Of a stretch of 64,000 nt of DNA, positions 8,629 through 15,981 are shown piece by piece. The stretch is from NCBI RefSeq assembly GCF_002632485.1, contig NZ_NIBU01000013.1, positions 1 to 64,000 of the forward strand. Reading direction: 5' to 3'. The notes under the pieces are model-generated. The model did not search any database. It saw nothing but the letters and a program-made list of their open reading frames with translations, and was not told where the DNA came from. The DNA comes from Xenorhabdus innexi. GTDB taxonomy: Bacteria; Pseudomonadota; Gammaproteobacteria; Enterobacterales; Enterobacteriaceae. The translations under genes were made by a program, and so were the position numbers. Position 1 is the stretch's first letter. Each line of letters begins with the position of its first letter.

Positions 8629-9103
8629 GTCGCCATAGCGACCGTCATGAAAACACTAAAAAGCTTACGCCCCGACACGTAACTACACTTCTCCTTGATG
8701 GAAAGAATATTCAGCTTGTCTGCGAAATAGACAAACAATATTCATTTGTGGGGAACAAGCAAAATCAACGCTGGCTTCGGTATGCTTGGGAATCCCGCCT
8801 GAAGCGAATAGTGATCCATGTTTTTGGCGATCGCAGTAAAAACACGTTAGACAAGCTTCTTACCCTCTTATCACCTTTTAGCTATTCGGTTTTATTGTAC
8901 AGATAACTATGCTGCTTATGACAGCCTTCCCGAGGGAAAACACTGGGCTGGCAAGACGTTTACTCAGCGTATAGAGAGAACGAACTTAACGCATCGCACC
9001 CGAATCAAAAGGTTGAATAGAAAAACCATTAGCTATTCAAAATCAGTGTAAATGTACGATAAAGTGATAGGAACTTTTATTGAACGTGAACATTATTTTT
9101 AAC
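8629..9103 (+). mobile_element. Decayed IS1-family transposase (InsB remnant)
   Basis: Frame-shifted translation gives an IS1 InsB-like protein: VMKTLKSLRP, then LVCEIDKQYSFVGNKQNQRW, split from RYAWESRLKRIVIHVFGDRS and LLTLLSPFS. After a frameshift near 8895-8910 it continues with QRIERTNL, RKTISYSKSV and DKVIG. The IS1 family usually ends with ERHNLNLRQ, RKSLSFSKSV and DKVIGHYL. Several stops and frameshifts make it non-functional, and terminal inverted repeats were not found. The fragment ends about 10 nt from the orphan gene at 9112. Confidence 0.8.
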
Positions 9104-9111
9104 ACCAATAC

Positions 9112-9585
9112 CTAACTATTTAATACATGACCTGACCATGTCCTTATTCTATTGTGATATTTAGGTGAACTCGAAATGACGCAATTATATTCCAATCCTT
9201 TATTAGGTATAAGAAATGTACTAACTGGATTTTTTAAATTTTTATCAAGAAAGAAAAATATAGTAATGTCTGGTGCTATGTTACCAATAAATCCATATAT
9301 ATCACTTATCCCCATAGGCCATAGAGTAACGGATACAAATCTCGAAAAGGCTGGATGAATAAACTCCGAGCTGGCAGACATTATCAAAGTCTTTGTGTTT
9401 ATTTTATACTTGCTGTTCACGCTTAAACCAACGTATCTTGATCCAAAATGTGATAGTCTTTGTAAGCAATCAGCGTCATATTGAGGTGCTGGAGTACCAT
9501 TCTGTAATACGGCATGGACAAATCTCAGTGTAACTTTAGCCTCTCCTTCAAAAAAATGGGTATAAGCTTCTTTAAATTTATTCAT
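9112..9585 (-). CDS. Hypothetical protein, no family recognised
   Basis: A 157-residue frame starting MNKFKEAYTHFFEGEAKV. This start is preferred over one 10 codons earlier because GGAG lies 7 nt before it. The C-terminal part is unusually hydrophobic (GFIGNIAPDITIFFFLDKN). No signal peptide and no family motif is evident. The gene abuts the IS1 remnant at its 3' end, so it may be a truncated gene whose natural C-terminus was removed. The coding status is uncertain. The opposite strand carries only a 60-codon frame with nothing to support it. Confidence 0.45.
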   Translation of the reverse strand: MNKFKEAYTHFFEGEAKVTLRFVHAVLQNGTPAPQYDADCLQRLSHFGSRYVGLSVNSKYKINTKTLIMSASSEFIHPAFSRFVSVTLWPMGISDIYGFIGNIAPDITIFFFLDKNLKNPVSTFLIPNKGLEYNCVISSSPKYHNRIRTWSGHVLNS

Positions 9586-9910
9586 AAATTCGCTCCATTG
9601 TAATAGATAAGTCATATTTGAATTAGATTCATTAATAAGCTTTCAGGTTGATTATATATTAGGGTGCATATACAGAATCTTAATAATTAAGTCTTTCAAA
9701 ACAAGTATCCAATATTTTTTCATGACTGTTGAACAAGCTAAATCCGGCATATTAACGTCTGATGGACAGCAGGAGTTATTATAAATGGGGCAAGATCATG
9801 TAGATATTAATGATTTTTGTGATTTCTGTATCCTACAAGGAGCACTGGCGTTGCTGACGAAGTGCACCTCTTTTTCCAACCGATTTAATTAGCCGATTTG
9901 AAATTTTTTT
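9586..9910. other. Mostly non-coding gap between the orphan gene and the MocR regulator
   Basis: AT-rich sequence between two minus-strand genes. It holds the two back-to-back short plus-strand frames described at 9785-9892, and I see no other supportable gene. No clear terminator for the regulator gene ending at 9911 was found on the minus strand. Confidence 0.4.
9785..9892 (+). CDS. Possible 35-aa small protein with three Cys
   Basis: A short frame begins MGQDHVDINDFCDFC and ends TSFSNRFN, with AGGAG 9 nt before the ATG. It directly follows, in the same frame, a 20-codon frame at 9722-9784 with no separating base after the stop. A hairpin-like segment near 9840-9864 precedes a T-run on this strand but lies inside the frame. 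The pair may be a remnant of one larger gene or a real small gene. No family was recognised. Confidence 0.25.
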   Translation: MGQDHVDINDFCDFCILQGALALLTKCTSFSNRFN

Positions 9911-11380
9911 TCAGAACATCGCAGCCAGTCGTTTTATATTTTCATATATGTCGGCTGGAGGATGGGCAGCGTAGCCAAAAAGGATCGCTTGATCAGAAAA
10001 AGCGTGAATACAGTAGCGTGATAATGGTTGTGCACCTAAACCTAATTGTCTGCACTTTGTAATAATCTCTTGCTCAGTAAAACCATCTTTTAACCGACAC
10101 ACCATGTGAATGCCCGAATCAGTGATATTCGCATCAAAAACGTGGGGAAGGTATCTGTTTATGGCATCAGATAACGCGCTTTGTCTCTCGTAGCATATTT
10201 TTCTGATACGCCGTACATGGCGTGCATAATGGCCTTCCTGTATAAAATGCGCTAATACCGCTTGTTCCAGATACCCGGAGAGGGTATCGCTGTAATATTT
10301 CATCATCGTGAACGCATTAATTAATGGTTCAGGAACGACTAAAAAGCCAATACGTAAACCGGGATACATCATTTTTGAGAAAGTACCCGCGTAAATGACC
10401 CGTTGGGTTGTATCCAGACCTTGTAGTGCCTGAATGGATTTAGAAAAATAGCGGAACTCACTGTTATAGTCGTCCTCAAAAATCCATGCGTTATGCTGAT
10501 TGGCCCAGTCAAGAAGCGCTAAACGTCTTGGTAGCGTCAATGTAGTCCCTAACGGAAACTGATGAGAAGGAGAGGTGTAAACTAACCGAGCATCGGGATG
10601 ACTGGCTGCACCATAGGAAACATTCATTCCTTGTGCATCGGAAGGAATAGCGGCTATTTGTGCTCCCATTGCGGTGAATATTGCTCTGGCACTATCATAA
10701 CTGGGGTCATCTAACCAGACTTTATCACCCTGTTGTAGTAATACCCGTGCAGTTAAATTTATTGCCTGCTGAGTACCGTTAACAATAATAATTTGATGTT
10801 CTGAACAATTTACACCGCGGGTTGCATGAATATAATCAGCCAGCACTTTTTTCAGTAATGGATAGCCATCAGGTTGGCTAAATTGTCCAATCGTTTTTTT
10901 AGAGTGGCGCCATACTCTGCCGGTTAATTGCCCCCATAATTTATGAGGGAACTGATCCACGCAGCCAACGCCGATATTAAATATGGGGTATTGGTTGCTT
11001 TCCGGTTGTATTTTTTCCCAAAATGGCATCAGAGCATTTGTTGCGGTACTGAGATTTGATGCTGCAATCGTTTTTTTTTCTTTCGACTCATAAGTTCGGT
11101 TTATGGCGACCAATTTATCCGGAATTGTGGTTGAAACATAAGTTCCGGAACCTTTCCGCGCAATCAAATATCCTTCATCAGTCAGGCGGTCAAAACCGGC
11201 AATCACGGAATTGCGTGAAATCGACATCATTTCTGCCAGCGCTCTTGTGGATGGGATTTTGGTATTTTCAGTGAGCCTGCCATCAAGAATGGCATTTCTT
11301 ATTGTGTGGTACACCTGATCTTTAATGTAGCCATCATCTAAAAGTAAATGCGGAAATTGGGCTTGCGATTTACGCGCCAT
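9911..11380 (-). CDS. MocR/PdxR-type regulator (GntR DNA-binding domain fused to aminotransferase-like domain)
   Basis: A chimeric regulator. The N-terminal winged helix (GYIKDQVYHTIRNAILDGRL, then PSTRALAEMMSISRNSV and GYLIARKGSGTYV, residues about 15-85) is GntR-like. The remaining 380 residues are a fold-type I aminotransferase domain. They include VNGTQQAINLTARVLL, the cofactor aspartate region IFEDDYNSEFRY and the PLP-lysine region VIYAGTFSKMMYPGLRIGF. Family members bind PLP or a PLP adduct as effector and usually control a divergent neighbour. The start MARKSQAQF at 11380 is chosen because it gives the typical N-terminus. A start 17 codons upstream adds an untypical hydrophobic stretch. 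The divergent GNAT gene 141 nt away is the obvious target. Confidence 0.85.
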   Translation of the reverse strand: MARKSQAQFPHLLLDDGYIKDQVYHTIRNAILDGRLTENTKIPSTRALAEMMSISRNSVIAGFDRLTDEGYLIARKGSGTYVSTTIPDKLVAINRTYESKEKKTIAASNLSTATNALMPFWEKIQPESNQYPIFNIGVGCVDQFPHKLWGQLTGRVWRHSKKTIGQFSQPDGYPLLKKVLADYIHATRGVNCSEHQIIIVNGTQQAINLTARVLLQQGDKVWLDDPSYDSARAIFTAMGAQIAAIPSDAQGMNVSYGAASHPDARLVYTSPSHQFPLGTTLTLPRRLALLDWANQHNAWIFEDDYNSEFRYFSKSIQALQGLDTTQRVIYAGTFSKMMYPGLRIGFLVVPEPLINAFTMMKYYSDTLSGYLEQAVLAHFIQEGHYARHVRRIRKICYERQSALSDAINRYLPHVFDANITDSGIHMVCRLKDGFTEQEIITKCRQLGLGAQPLSRYCIHAFSDQAILFGYAAHPPADIYENIKRLAAMF

Positions 11381-11521
11381 AATAAAGTGGACCTTTAAAA
11401 AATAATAAAAGTGTATCTTATTAAGTACCAAATGGAATTGTAATATCGCTCCATCATTTCGTCATTATGGTTTTTACGATAAAAATCAAATGATATGGGC
11501 TTTTATTTGAGGGACTTGATT

Positions 11522-11980
11522 GTGAACAATAATATATTACCGGTTACTGTTAAATTTGTTGCTGCTGAACATTATTCACAATGGTTGGTTTATTGGCAGG
11601 CATATCAGGATTTTTATCAAGTTAATTTATCTAACGATGTTACTGAAAAAACCTGGGCGCGTTTTTTTGATGCGAAAGAACCAATGTACTGCGCAGTTGC
11701 GCTAGCGGGCGATAAAATTTTGGGTTTTGTCCATTACCTTTATCACCGCTCTACATGGTCTGAAATGGATTTTTGTTACCTTGAAGACCTCTTTGTTTCA
11801 CCGGAAGCAAGAGGACACCATATTGGTAAGCAACTGATTGAATTTGTCCAGTGCGAAGCCAGAAAACAAAATTGTGGGCGGTTATACTGGCATACTCATG
11901 AAACAAATTTACGCGCTCAGCACCTTTATGATTGGGTTGCTGAAAAGTCAGGCATGATTGAGTATCGAATGGCATTATAA
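11522..11980 (+). CDS. GNAT-family N-acetyltransferase
   Basis: A 152-residue acetyltransferase of the GNAT superfamily. The acetyl-CoA binding motif A is clear: YLEDLFVSPEARGHHIGKQL (around residue 92-111), where R-G-H-H-I-G is the Q/RxxGxG/A-like loop. Downstream come RLYWHTHETNLRAQHLYDWV and the closing KSGMIEYRMAL. A GTG start at 11522 is preferred because GAGGGA lies about 7 nt upstream. An ATG 27 nt earlier lacks such a site. It is divergent from the MocR-type regulator, which probably controls it. Its 3' end recurs as degraded copies at 14624 and 16477. Confidence 0.85.
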   Translation: MNNNILPVTVKFVAAEHYSQWLVYWQAYQDFYQVNLSNDVTEKTWARFFDAKEPMYCAVALAGDKILGFVHYLYHRSTWSEMDFCYLEDLFVSPEARGHHIGKQLIEFVQCEARKQNCGRLYWHTHETNLRAQHLYDWVAEKSGMIEYRMAL

Positions 11981-12021
11981 TCGGATGTTGTTAACCCGAA
12001 TTATATTTAAGTTATTGCTGG

Positions 12022-12070
12022 GAAACCGTCTTCTGAGTAGAAAATTTTCAGTGACGGTTTCTTTTATCTT
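12022..12070 (+). terminator. Intrinsic terminator after the GNAT gene
   Basis: GAAACCGTC (12022-12030) pairs with GACGGTTTC (12053-12061) and is followed by TTTT and further T-rich sequence. It separates the plus-strand GNAT gene from the convergent methyltransferase gene. Confidence 0.7.
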
Positions 12071-12194
12071 TAACACAGTAAACACCCTCAGAGCTGTTTC
12101 AGCGTATATTAAAACATAGCCTCTGAAACCGGTATTCCGCCAATTTCCCAGCATTCAGGTTAAACTTATAAACAGGTGTTGGAGAGATCCATTG

Positions 12195-13004
12195 TCATTT
12201 TCGCCAAAAAAATACGCCTGCCGACTTATCTGCAACTTCCAATTGAGCTGTAATACCGTGTAATTTACGGAACTCATCTACCGCATTCTGACAACCTGGG
12301 AGGTGATAATCATCTATGATGATAAATCCGTTTTCACTCAACTTGTGATAGGTATTGTTAAGGACATCTAGTGTTGAACTGTACCAATCCGCATCTATCC
12401 TAATCACACTAAATCTTGCTTCGTCAGGTAAGCAGGGTAATGTATCTGCAAACCACCCTTTAGTAAAAACTACACTTTCGCTGAGTAAGCCATATCGATG
12501 AAAGTTTTCTTTCACATCATCTATCGTTGCCAAGCAGTCTAAATTATACAACGGCAGATGCTTTGCAAAACGATGCCAAAACTGATTGATGAACATACCA
12601 TCTTTAGCACTGGGAGAGGGGAGTCCGGAAAAAGAGTCAGCAACGTACACCTTGCGTGAAGAACTAAGATATTTCAATGCGCCAGCCATATAGATGGAAG
12701 TACCTCCCCGAAGGACGCCGCAATCAAGAAGATCTCCTTCTATATTTTCTCTATGAACAGTCTCGACAGCAAAACGGATATTAGAAAGTGCCTCTTCACT
12801 GACATATGTGTGAATATTTCTGGAGCGTTTCGTATATTGCAAAATATCAGTTAATTCCTCGGCGCTGATACCGAGATCGATACCTTCATCGGATAATTGG
12901 CACAGTACCTCACGAATGCTTTCTACTTCATGAAGTGTCCCCTTAGGCTTTTCCGGTTCATAAATTCTATTGGTAAGCGTGCGCCCCAGTAAGTCCAAAT
13001 ACAT
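12195..13004 (-). CDS. TylF/MycF-family SAM-dependent O-methyltransferase
   Basis: A 269-residue enzyme of the macrocin O-methyltransferase (TylF) family, which methylates hydroxyl groups in natural products with SAM and Mg2+. The SAM-binding stretch is GDLLDCGVLRGGTSIYMAGA (near residue 90-110), followed by VYVADSFSGLP. Metal ligands fit the Asp residues in RIDADWYSSTLDVL and GFIIIDDYHLPGCQNAV. GGGAGG lies 6 nt before the ATG. The gene is 19 nt after the JmjC hydroxylase gene and third in a small operon that begins with a 24-codon peptide gene. In that setting it could O-methylate the peptide, either on Tyr or on a hydroxyl made by the hydroxylase. That role is inferred. Confidence 0.85.
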   Translation of the reverse strand: MYLDLLGRTLTNRIYEPEKPKGTLHEVESIREVLCQLSDEGIDLGISAEELTDILQYTKRSRNIHTYVSEEALSNIRFAVETVHRENIEGDLLDCGVLRGGTSIYMAGALKYLSSSRKVYVADSFSGLPSPSAKDGMFINQFWHRFAKHLPLYNLDCLATIDDVKENFHRYGLLSESVVFTKGWFADTLPCLPDEARFSVIRIDADWYSSTLDVLNNTYHKLSENGFIIIDDYHLPGCQNAVDEFRKLHGITAQLEVADKSAGVFFWRK

Positions 13005-13023
13005 TACAGCCTCCCGGACTACA

Positions 13024-14205
13024 TCAGATTAAAATTAAAATACCCACTTTCGACATCTCTTGGCATAACAATACTTTGGATTCCGTATTTAACTTTCCCG
13101 GTAACTGGGCAGGGGTAAAGCTGTTCTCTCCCATGTTGCATAGTGCGTTTATCTCTTCTTGACAGTAATCTGGAAGCGTCATATTCGATGGAGTAGAAAT
13201 CAGGGACTTCCGGGGACTCTGAGTCGAGCTATAATAGACGGCAATAACGTCATCACTCCTTCGGGTTTTGAGGTTCGCGCTTGGTCGAACCTGCAATTTG
13301 GTGGATTCATTAATAGTATGTGAGGAAGCAATGGTGGCTAAACGACTATCACAGACTTCATGTTTGGTTGCATTGTAAGCTATTTCAAAATCCGCCAGCA
13401 TGTCTCTAAATCGGGTTTTGCTTATTCGTTCAATAAGAAGTTTGCCGTTTTTGTCTGATTCAGCGAGATTAGTGAACGGATAGATGTTTTGACGAAGTTC
13501 CGCTACCTGTTCTGCCATGAGTCGCAAGTAGCCTTCAATAACTTCAAACATTTTTGTCGGCTCCAGACCAATAGACATATGCAAAGAATAATCGTTGAGG
13601 CATTTTGCGGAATGCGGTGCTCCGGCAGGAATGTAAAGCAGATCACCGGGTTCAAGCACGGCTTTTATTACTGGAGAGCCCAGATCCACGTCTTTCAAAT
13701 TTTGCTGAAGCGGATGCGTCGGGTTTTCTATTATTTTATTCCAGACACTCCATTCTTTCCGCCCCTCTAACTGGATGACAAAGACTTCTGTGGTATCGAA
13801 ATGTACCTCAAGGCCAGAGAAATTTACCCCTGTCAGGAATGGCTTAGCAAAAACATATCCGCCAAAAACTTCTTCAAGCTTTTTGCAAAGTTTGGAGATC
13901 TTGCCGTGACGGAAGTTAAGATCTTCTAGCTTCAGGGTTGCACCTGCTGTGAACTGTTCGAGAATAAATGCGCGTTGGGTTGTTGCCTGACCCAGATATG
14001 ATGGAACAAAAACAGCATTCCCATCATGAGTTATCCTCACCAAATCTTGTAACATTCCTTCCCCGGCTATCAGATAGCGGTCAAAGTCCGCCAGTGAAAA
14101 CATATCAGTCAACCGGCTACCTGCACGTTGGAGAAGTGGTTTTTTTTCGAAAAACTCGTCAAAGAAGACCTGATGGCCGATAGGGCCAATAATATCATCT
14201 AGCAA
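13024..14205 (-). CDS. JmjC/cupin-4 2OG-Fe(II) hydroxylase
   Basis: A roughly 393-residue JmjC-type oxygenase of the cupin_4 group, which includes the bacterial ribosomal-protein arginine hydroxylase RoxA/YcfD and hydroxylates protein side chains. It opens with the typical VFFDEFFEKKPLLQRAG. The iron site is visible as HFD in GLEVHFDTTEVFVIQLEG (near residue 133), and the distal His is in GDLLYIPAGAPHSAKCL. The C-terminus ends in a small winged-helix-like segment typical of the group. A TTG at 14205 is favoured because AAGAGG lies at good spacing. A GTG at 14214 directly abuts that site. It sits between a 24-codon peptide gene and a TylF-type methyltransferase, unlike the usual stand-alone ribosomal oxygenases. 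A short peptide is therefore the most likely substrate. Confidence 0.85.
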   Translation of the reverse strand: MLDDIIGPIGHQVFFDEFFEKKPLLQRAGSRLTDMFSLADFDRYLIAGEGMLQDLVRITHDGNAVFVPSYLGQATTQRAFILEQFTAGATLKLEDLNFRHGKISKLCKKLEEVFGGYVFAKPFLTGVNFSGLEVHFDTTEVFVIQLEGRKEWSVWNKIIENPTHPLQQNLKDVDLGSPVIKAVLEPGDLLYIPAGAPHSAKCLNDYSLHMSIGLEPTKMFEVIEGYLRLMAEQVAELRQNIYPFTNLAESDKNGKLLIERISKTRFRDMLADFEIAYNATKHEVCDSRLATIASSHTINESTKLQVRPSANLKTRRSDDVIAVYYSSTQSPRKSLISTPSNMTLPDYCQEEINALCNMGENSFTPAQLPGKLNTESKVLLCQEMSKVGILILI

Positions 14206-14226
14206 GGTGAGCACCCTCTTTAAGAG

Positions 14227-14254
14227 AAGAGATACTGAATATTCAGTATCTCTT
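14227..14254 (-). promoter_or_regulatory. Perfect 28-bp palindrome between peptide gene and hydroxylase gene
   Basis: Two 14-bp arms, centred at 14240/14241 and built on GAGATACTGAAT and ATTCAGTATCTC, pair without mismatch. On the minus strand the hairpin is followed by TCTTCTCTT rather than a pure T-run. It would therefore act as a leaky attenuator or RNA-processing hairpin that lowers expression of the enzymes relative to the peptide. This arrangement is common in RiPP operons. On the plus strand it precedes seven T and would be a strong terminator. Confidence 0.7.
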
Positions 14255-14271
14255 TTTTTATTAGTTTTGCT

Positions 14272-14346
14272 TTAGAAAAAACGGTACTGCGCAACTTTAA
14301 GAGCGGCGGCAGTGACAAATTTGATATCTTTCTTATTCAAAGTCAT
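14272..14346 (-). CDS. 24-residue peptide gene, candidate RiPP precursor
   Basis: A 25-codon frame (with stop TAA) directly upstream of the JmjC hydroxylase and methyltransferase genes, same strand. An excellent ribosome binding site, AAGGAGATAAAA, precedes the ATG. The peptide starts MTLNKKDIKF, has an Ala-rich middle and ends AQYRFF. The N-terminal half is lysine-rich and amphipathic like a leader, and the C-terminal Tyr-Arg-Phe-Phe offers hydroxylation and O-methylation sites. Its length is like that of PqqA-class precursors. A perfect palindrome lies between it and the enzymes. It matches no family known to me. It could also be a simple leader peptide for attenuation, but the strong start signal and defined stop before the hairpin fit a separately made product. 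Confidence 0.65.
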   Translation of the reverse strand: MTLNKKDIKFVTAAALKVAQYRFF

Positions 14347-14623
14347 TTTTATCTCCTTTATTTATTAAAAAGATGGTGCAAAAGCCCGATATATTGCGCT
14401 TAAAAGCCGTCTATACCGGACTTACACGAAAACTATCATCCTTTTTTTTGCTAAAAAAACGATAATAAATGTTAAATTAATCAGATTTTGACCACATTTG
14501 GATATATAAACTTCTTCTTGCAGAGTGCAATTGAAACAATCAGGATTTCAGAGGGCTGATATTCAACTGAATTTAAGTCGGAAGTAGTTCAGATGGTCGA
14601 TGTCGCCCGTCTCCTGTGGAGAT
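14347..14623. promoter_or_regulatory. Long upstream region of the peptide operon
   Basis: About 275 AT-rich nt precede the peptide gene with no competing gene. It must hold the promoter of the minus-strand operon. Several weak -10-like sites are present, for example TATAGA near 14410-14415 read on the minus strand, but I cannot choose one by eye. Confidence 0.35.
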
Positions 14624-14700
14624 AATCTACGCGCCCAGCGCCTTTATAACTGGCTGCTGAAAAGTCAGGCATGATTGAGTATCGAAGGGTACTGTGATTG
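14624..14700 (+). pseudogene. GNAT gene 3'-end remnant, copy 2
   Basis: About 75 nt match the 3' end of the intact GNAT gene (11905-11985), including the run encoding KSGMIEYR. One base is missing in the TGGCTGCTG part and the stop is lost. It is followed by the Rpn-gene terminator. Confidence 0.75.
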
Positions 14701-14715
14701 GATGTGTAAAATGAA

Positions 14716-14738
14716 ATGCCGATCTTCCGGATCGGCAT
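14716..14738 (-). terminator. Terminator hairpin of the Rpn gene
   Basis: ATGCCGATC (14716-14724) pairs with GATCGGCAT (14730-14738) around a 5-nt loop. Read on the minus strand it follows the Rpn stop codon and runs into TTTCATTTT. Confidence 0.7.
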
Positions 14739-14764
14739 TATTCTGTATAAAGAAAAGAGAAGGT

Positions 14765-15715
14765 CTAGTGTTTTAACGCTTCAATTTTATCCCGGCTCAG
14801 CCCGGTACTGGTTACGATAATATCCAGACTGACGCCATGTTGTAATAGTGCGCGAGCGGTTTCCAACTTACCTTCTTCTTTGCCTTTTTTCCAGCCTTCT
14901 TCTCTTCCTGCTTTCCGGCCTTCTTCTCTTCCTGTTTTCCGGCCTTCTTCATGGCCTTTTTGTTCAAGCTGTTCTGCAATAGTCATCAACATTGTTTCAT
15001 GCTCCGGAGATTGTTCAATCAGTTGATGGATAAATTGTGAGATATCCAGCGTATGCCCATTCAGTAAAATATAGCTTAACACAACATTGCATTGTTCAAC
15101 TGTATTATAACCTGCATTCAATAATGCCACTAATTGGGGAACCCATTCCAGCATGTCCCGGCAGCGTATGTGCTTTTGAACCAGTTCCATTAAGGCGACA
15201 CTTTTATGTGTCAGGATTTCTTCGTCGCTGAGTACACTGACATCCACCAGTGGAAAAGGCTGATGATATAAGCGTTCAGCTTGTTTTTGATATGTGAAAC
15301 AATCCAACCAATGATTTGAGTAAGGGTAAGGCCGGATCTCGCCATGATAAAACAATAAAGGAACAACCAAAGGTAATTCAGTATGTCCCTTTTTCAGATG
15401 GGCTGCCATTGTTGACATCATATAATACATCAATCTCCAGGCCATCAATGGGTCAGGCGTGGATTGGTGTTCTATCAGACAATAAATGTAACCGTCTCCC
15501 TGAGTTGTCTCAACCGAATACAGCACATCACTGTGCAACTGACGTAAATGTCGATCAACAAAACTACCGGATTCCAGTTTCAGCGTGGCTAAGTCACACA
15601 ATGATCGGATCTCTTCCGGAAGGTAGAGGGATAAAAACTCTCTGGCTGTTTCAGGTTGTGTCAAAAAATGTTTGAATAACGCGTCATGGTTCGGCCGTTT
15701 GTGTTTCTGCGTCAC
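14765..15715 (-). CDS. Rpn-family recombination-promoting nuclease (PD-(D/E)XK, transposase_31-like)
   Basis: A 316-residue member of the Rpn family of PD-(D/E)XK nucleases, which stimulate recombination in E. coli independently of RecA. The N-terminus HDALFKHFLTQPETAREFL is the family hallmark. The nuclease core is visible as SDVLYSVETT followed by YCLIEHQSTPDP (near residues 63-91). The C-terminus carries three or more Glu/Lys/Arg-rich 8-residue repeats (EEGRKTGR type, encoded at 14891-14962) and then a conserved tail ending IEALKH. The start is GTG at 15715 with GAGGGA upstream. A truncated copy of the same gene lies at 16618-16873. Confidence 0.9.
   Translation of the reverse strand: MTQKHKRPNHDALFKHFLTQPETAREFLSLYLPEEIRSLCDLATLKLESGSFVDRHLRQLHSDVLYSVETTQGDGYIYCLIEHQSTPDPLMAWRLMYYMMSTMAAHLKKGHTELPLVVPLLFYHGEIRPYPYSNHWLDCFTYQKQAERLYHQPFPLVDVSVLSDEEILTHKSVALMELVQKHIRCRDMLEWVPQLVALLNAGYNTVEQCNVVLSYILLNGHTLDISQFIHQLIEQSPEHETMLMTIAEQLEQKGHEEGRKTGREEGRKAGREEGWKKGKEEGKLETARALLQHGVSLDIIVTSTGLSRDKIEALKH
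14891..14962 (-). repeat. Three tandem 24-nt repeats inside the Rpn gene
   Basis: Near-identical 24-nt units start at 14891, 14915 and 14939, and each encodes an 8-residue EEGRK/W-type unit. The truncated Rpn copy at 16618 has only one unit in this place, so the repeat number has changed between the copies. Confidence 0.75.
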
Positions 15716-15920
15716 AGTACATCCCTCTACCTATTACTTATTAATTTTCATTTACTATCAGAATGATAATCCTCTTAAATTCCAATCAATGTACAGCATA
15801 TAACCAGCTGCTCCAATATCGACTCCGGTTACTTAGTTCGATATTCACCCGCTTTTTGGGAACGTATCTTATTTTTAAATTGAGTAAAACTGGTAAAATA
15901 TTATCAATGTACCATTTAGA

Positions 15921-15960
15921 TTGATAAAGATCCTGATACCTTAGCAGCAATCTTTATCAA
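15921..15960. terminator. Hairpin between the Rpn gene upstream region and the SUKH gene
   Basis: An 11-bp perfect stem (TTGATAAAGAT with ATCTTTATCAA) encloses a further CTG/CAG pairing. It lies 21 nt beyond the stop of the minus-strand SUKH gene. On the plus strand it is followed by GTCGGGTTTTT. Confidence 0.5.
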
Positions 15961-15981
15961 GTCGGGTTTTTATAAATTATG

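Noticed and set aside
8620-8650. Perfect hairpin CATGACGGTCGC with its complement, considered as a terminator of the Mig-14-like gene
   Set aside because: It has no T-run and overlaps sequence that translates as IS1-type transposase (VAIATVMKTL), so it is better explained as part of the element remnant.
9176-9358. 60-codon plus-strand frame opposite the orphan gene
   Set aside because: It is shorter than the antisense frame, has no ribosome binding site of note and no recognised motif.
12195-14205. JmjC hydroxylase and TylF-type methyltransferase as tailoring enzymes of the NRPS product
   Set aside because: They are in a separate operon 2.6 kb beyond the end of the NRPS operon with duplicated genes between, and they are preceded by their own peptide gene. 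The recalled xenoamicin structure needs no such tailoring. It remains a weaker alternative.
14891-14962. Regular 24-nt repeats considered as a CRISPR array
   Set aside because: The units are contiguous with no spacers and encode 8-residue repeats in the Rpn protein.
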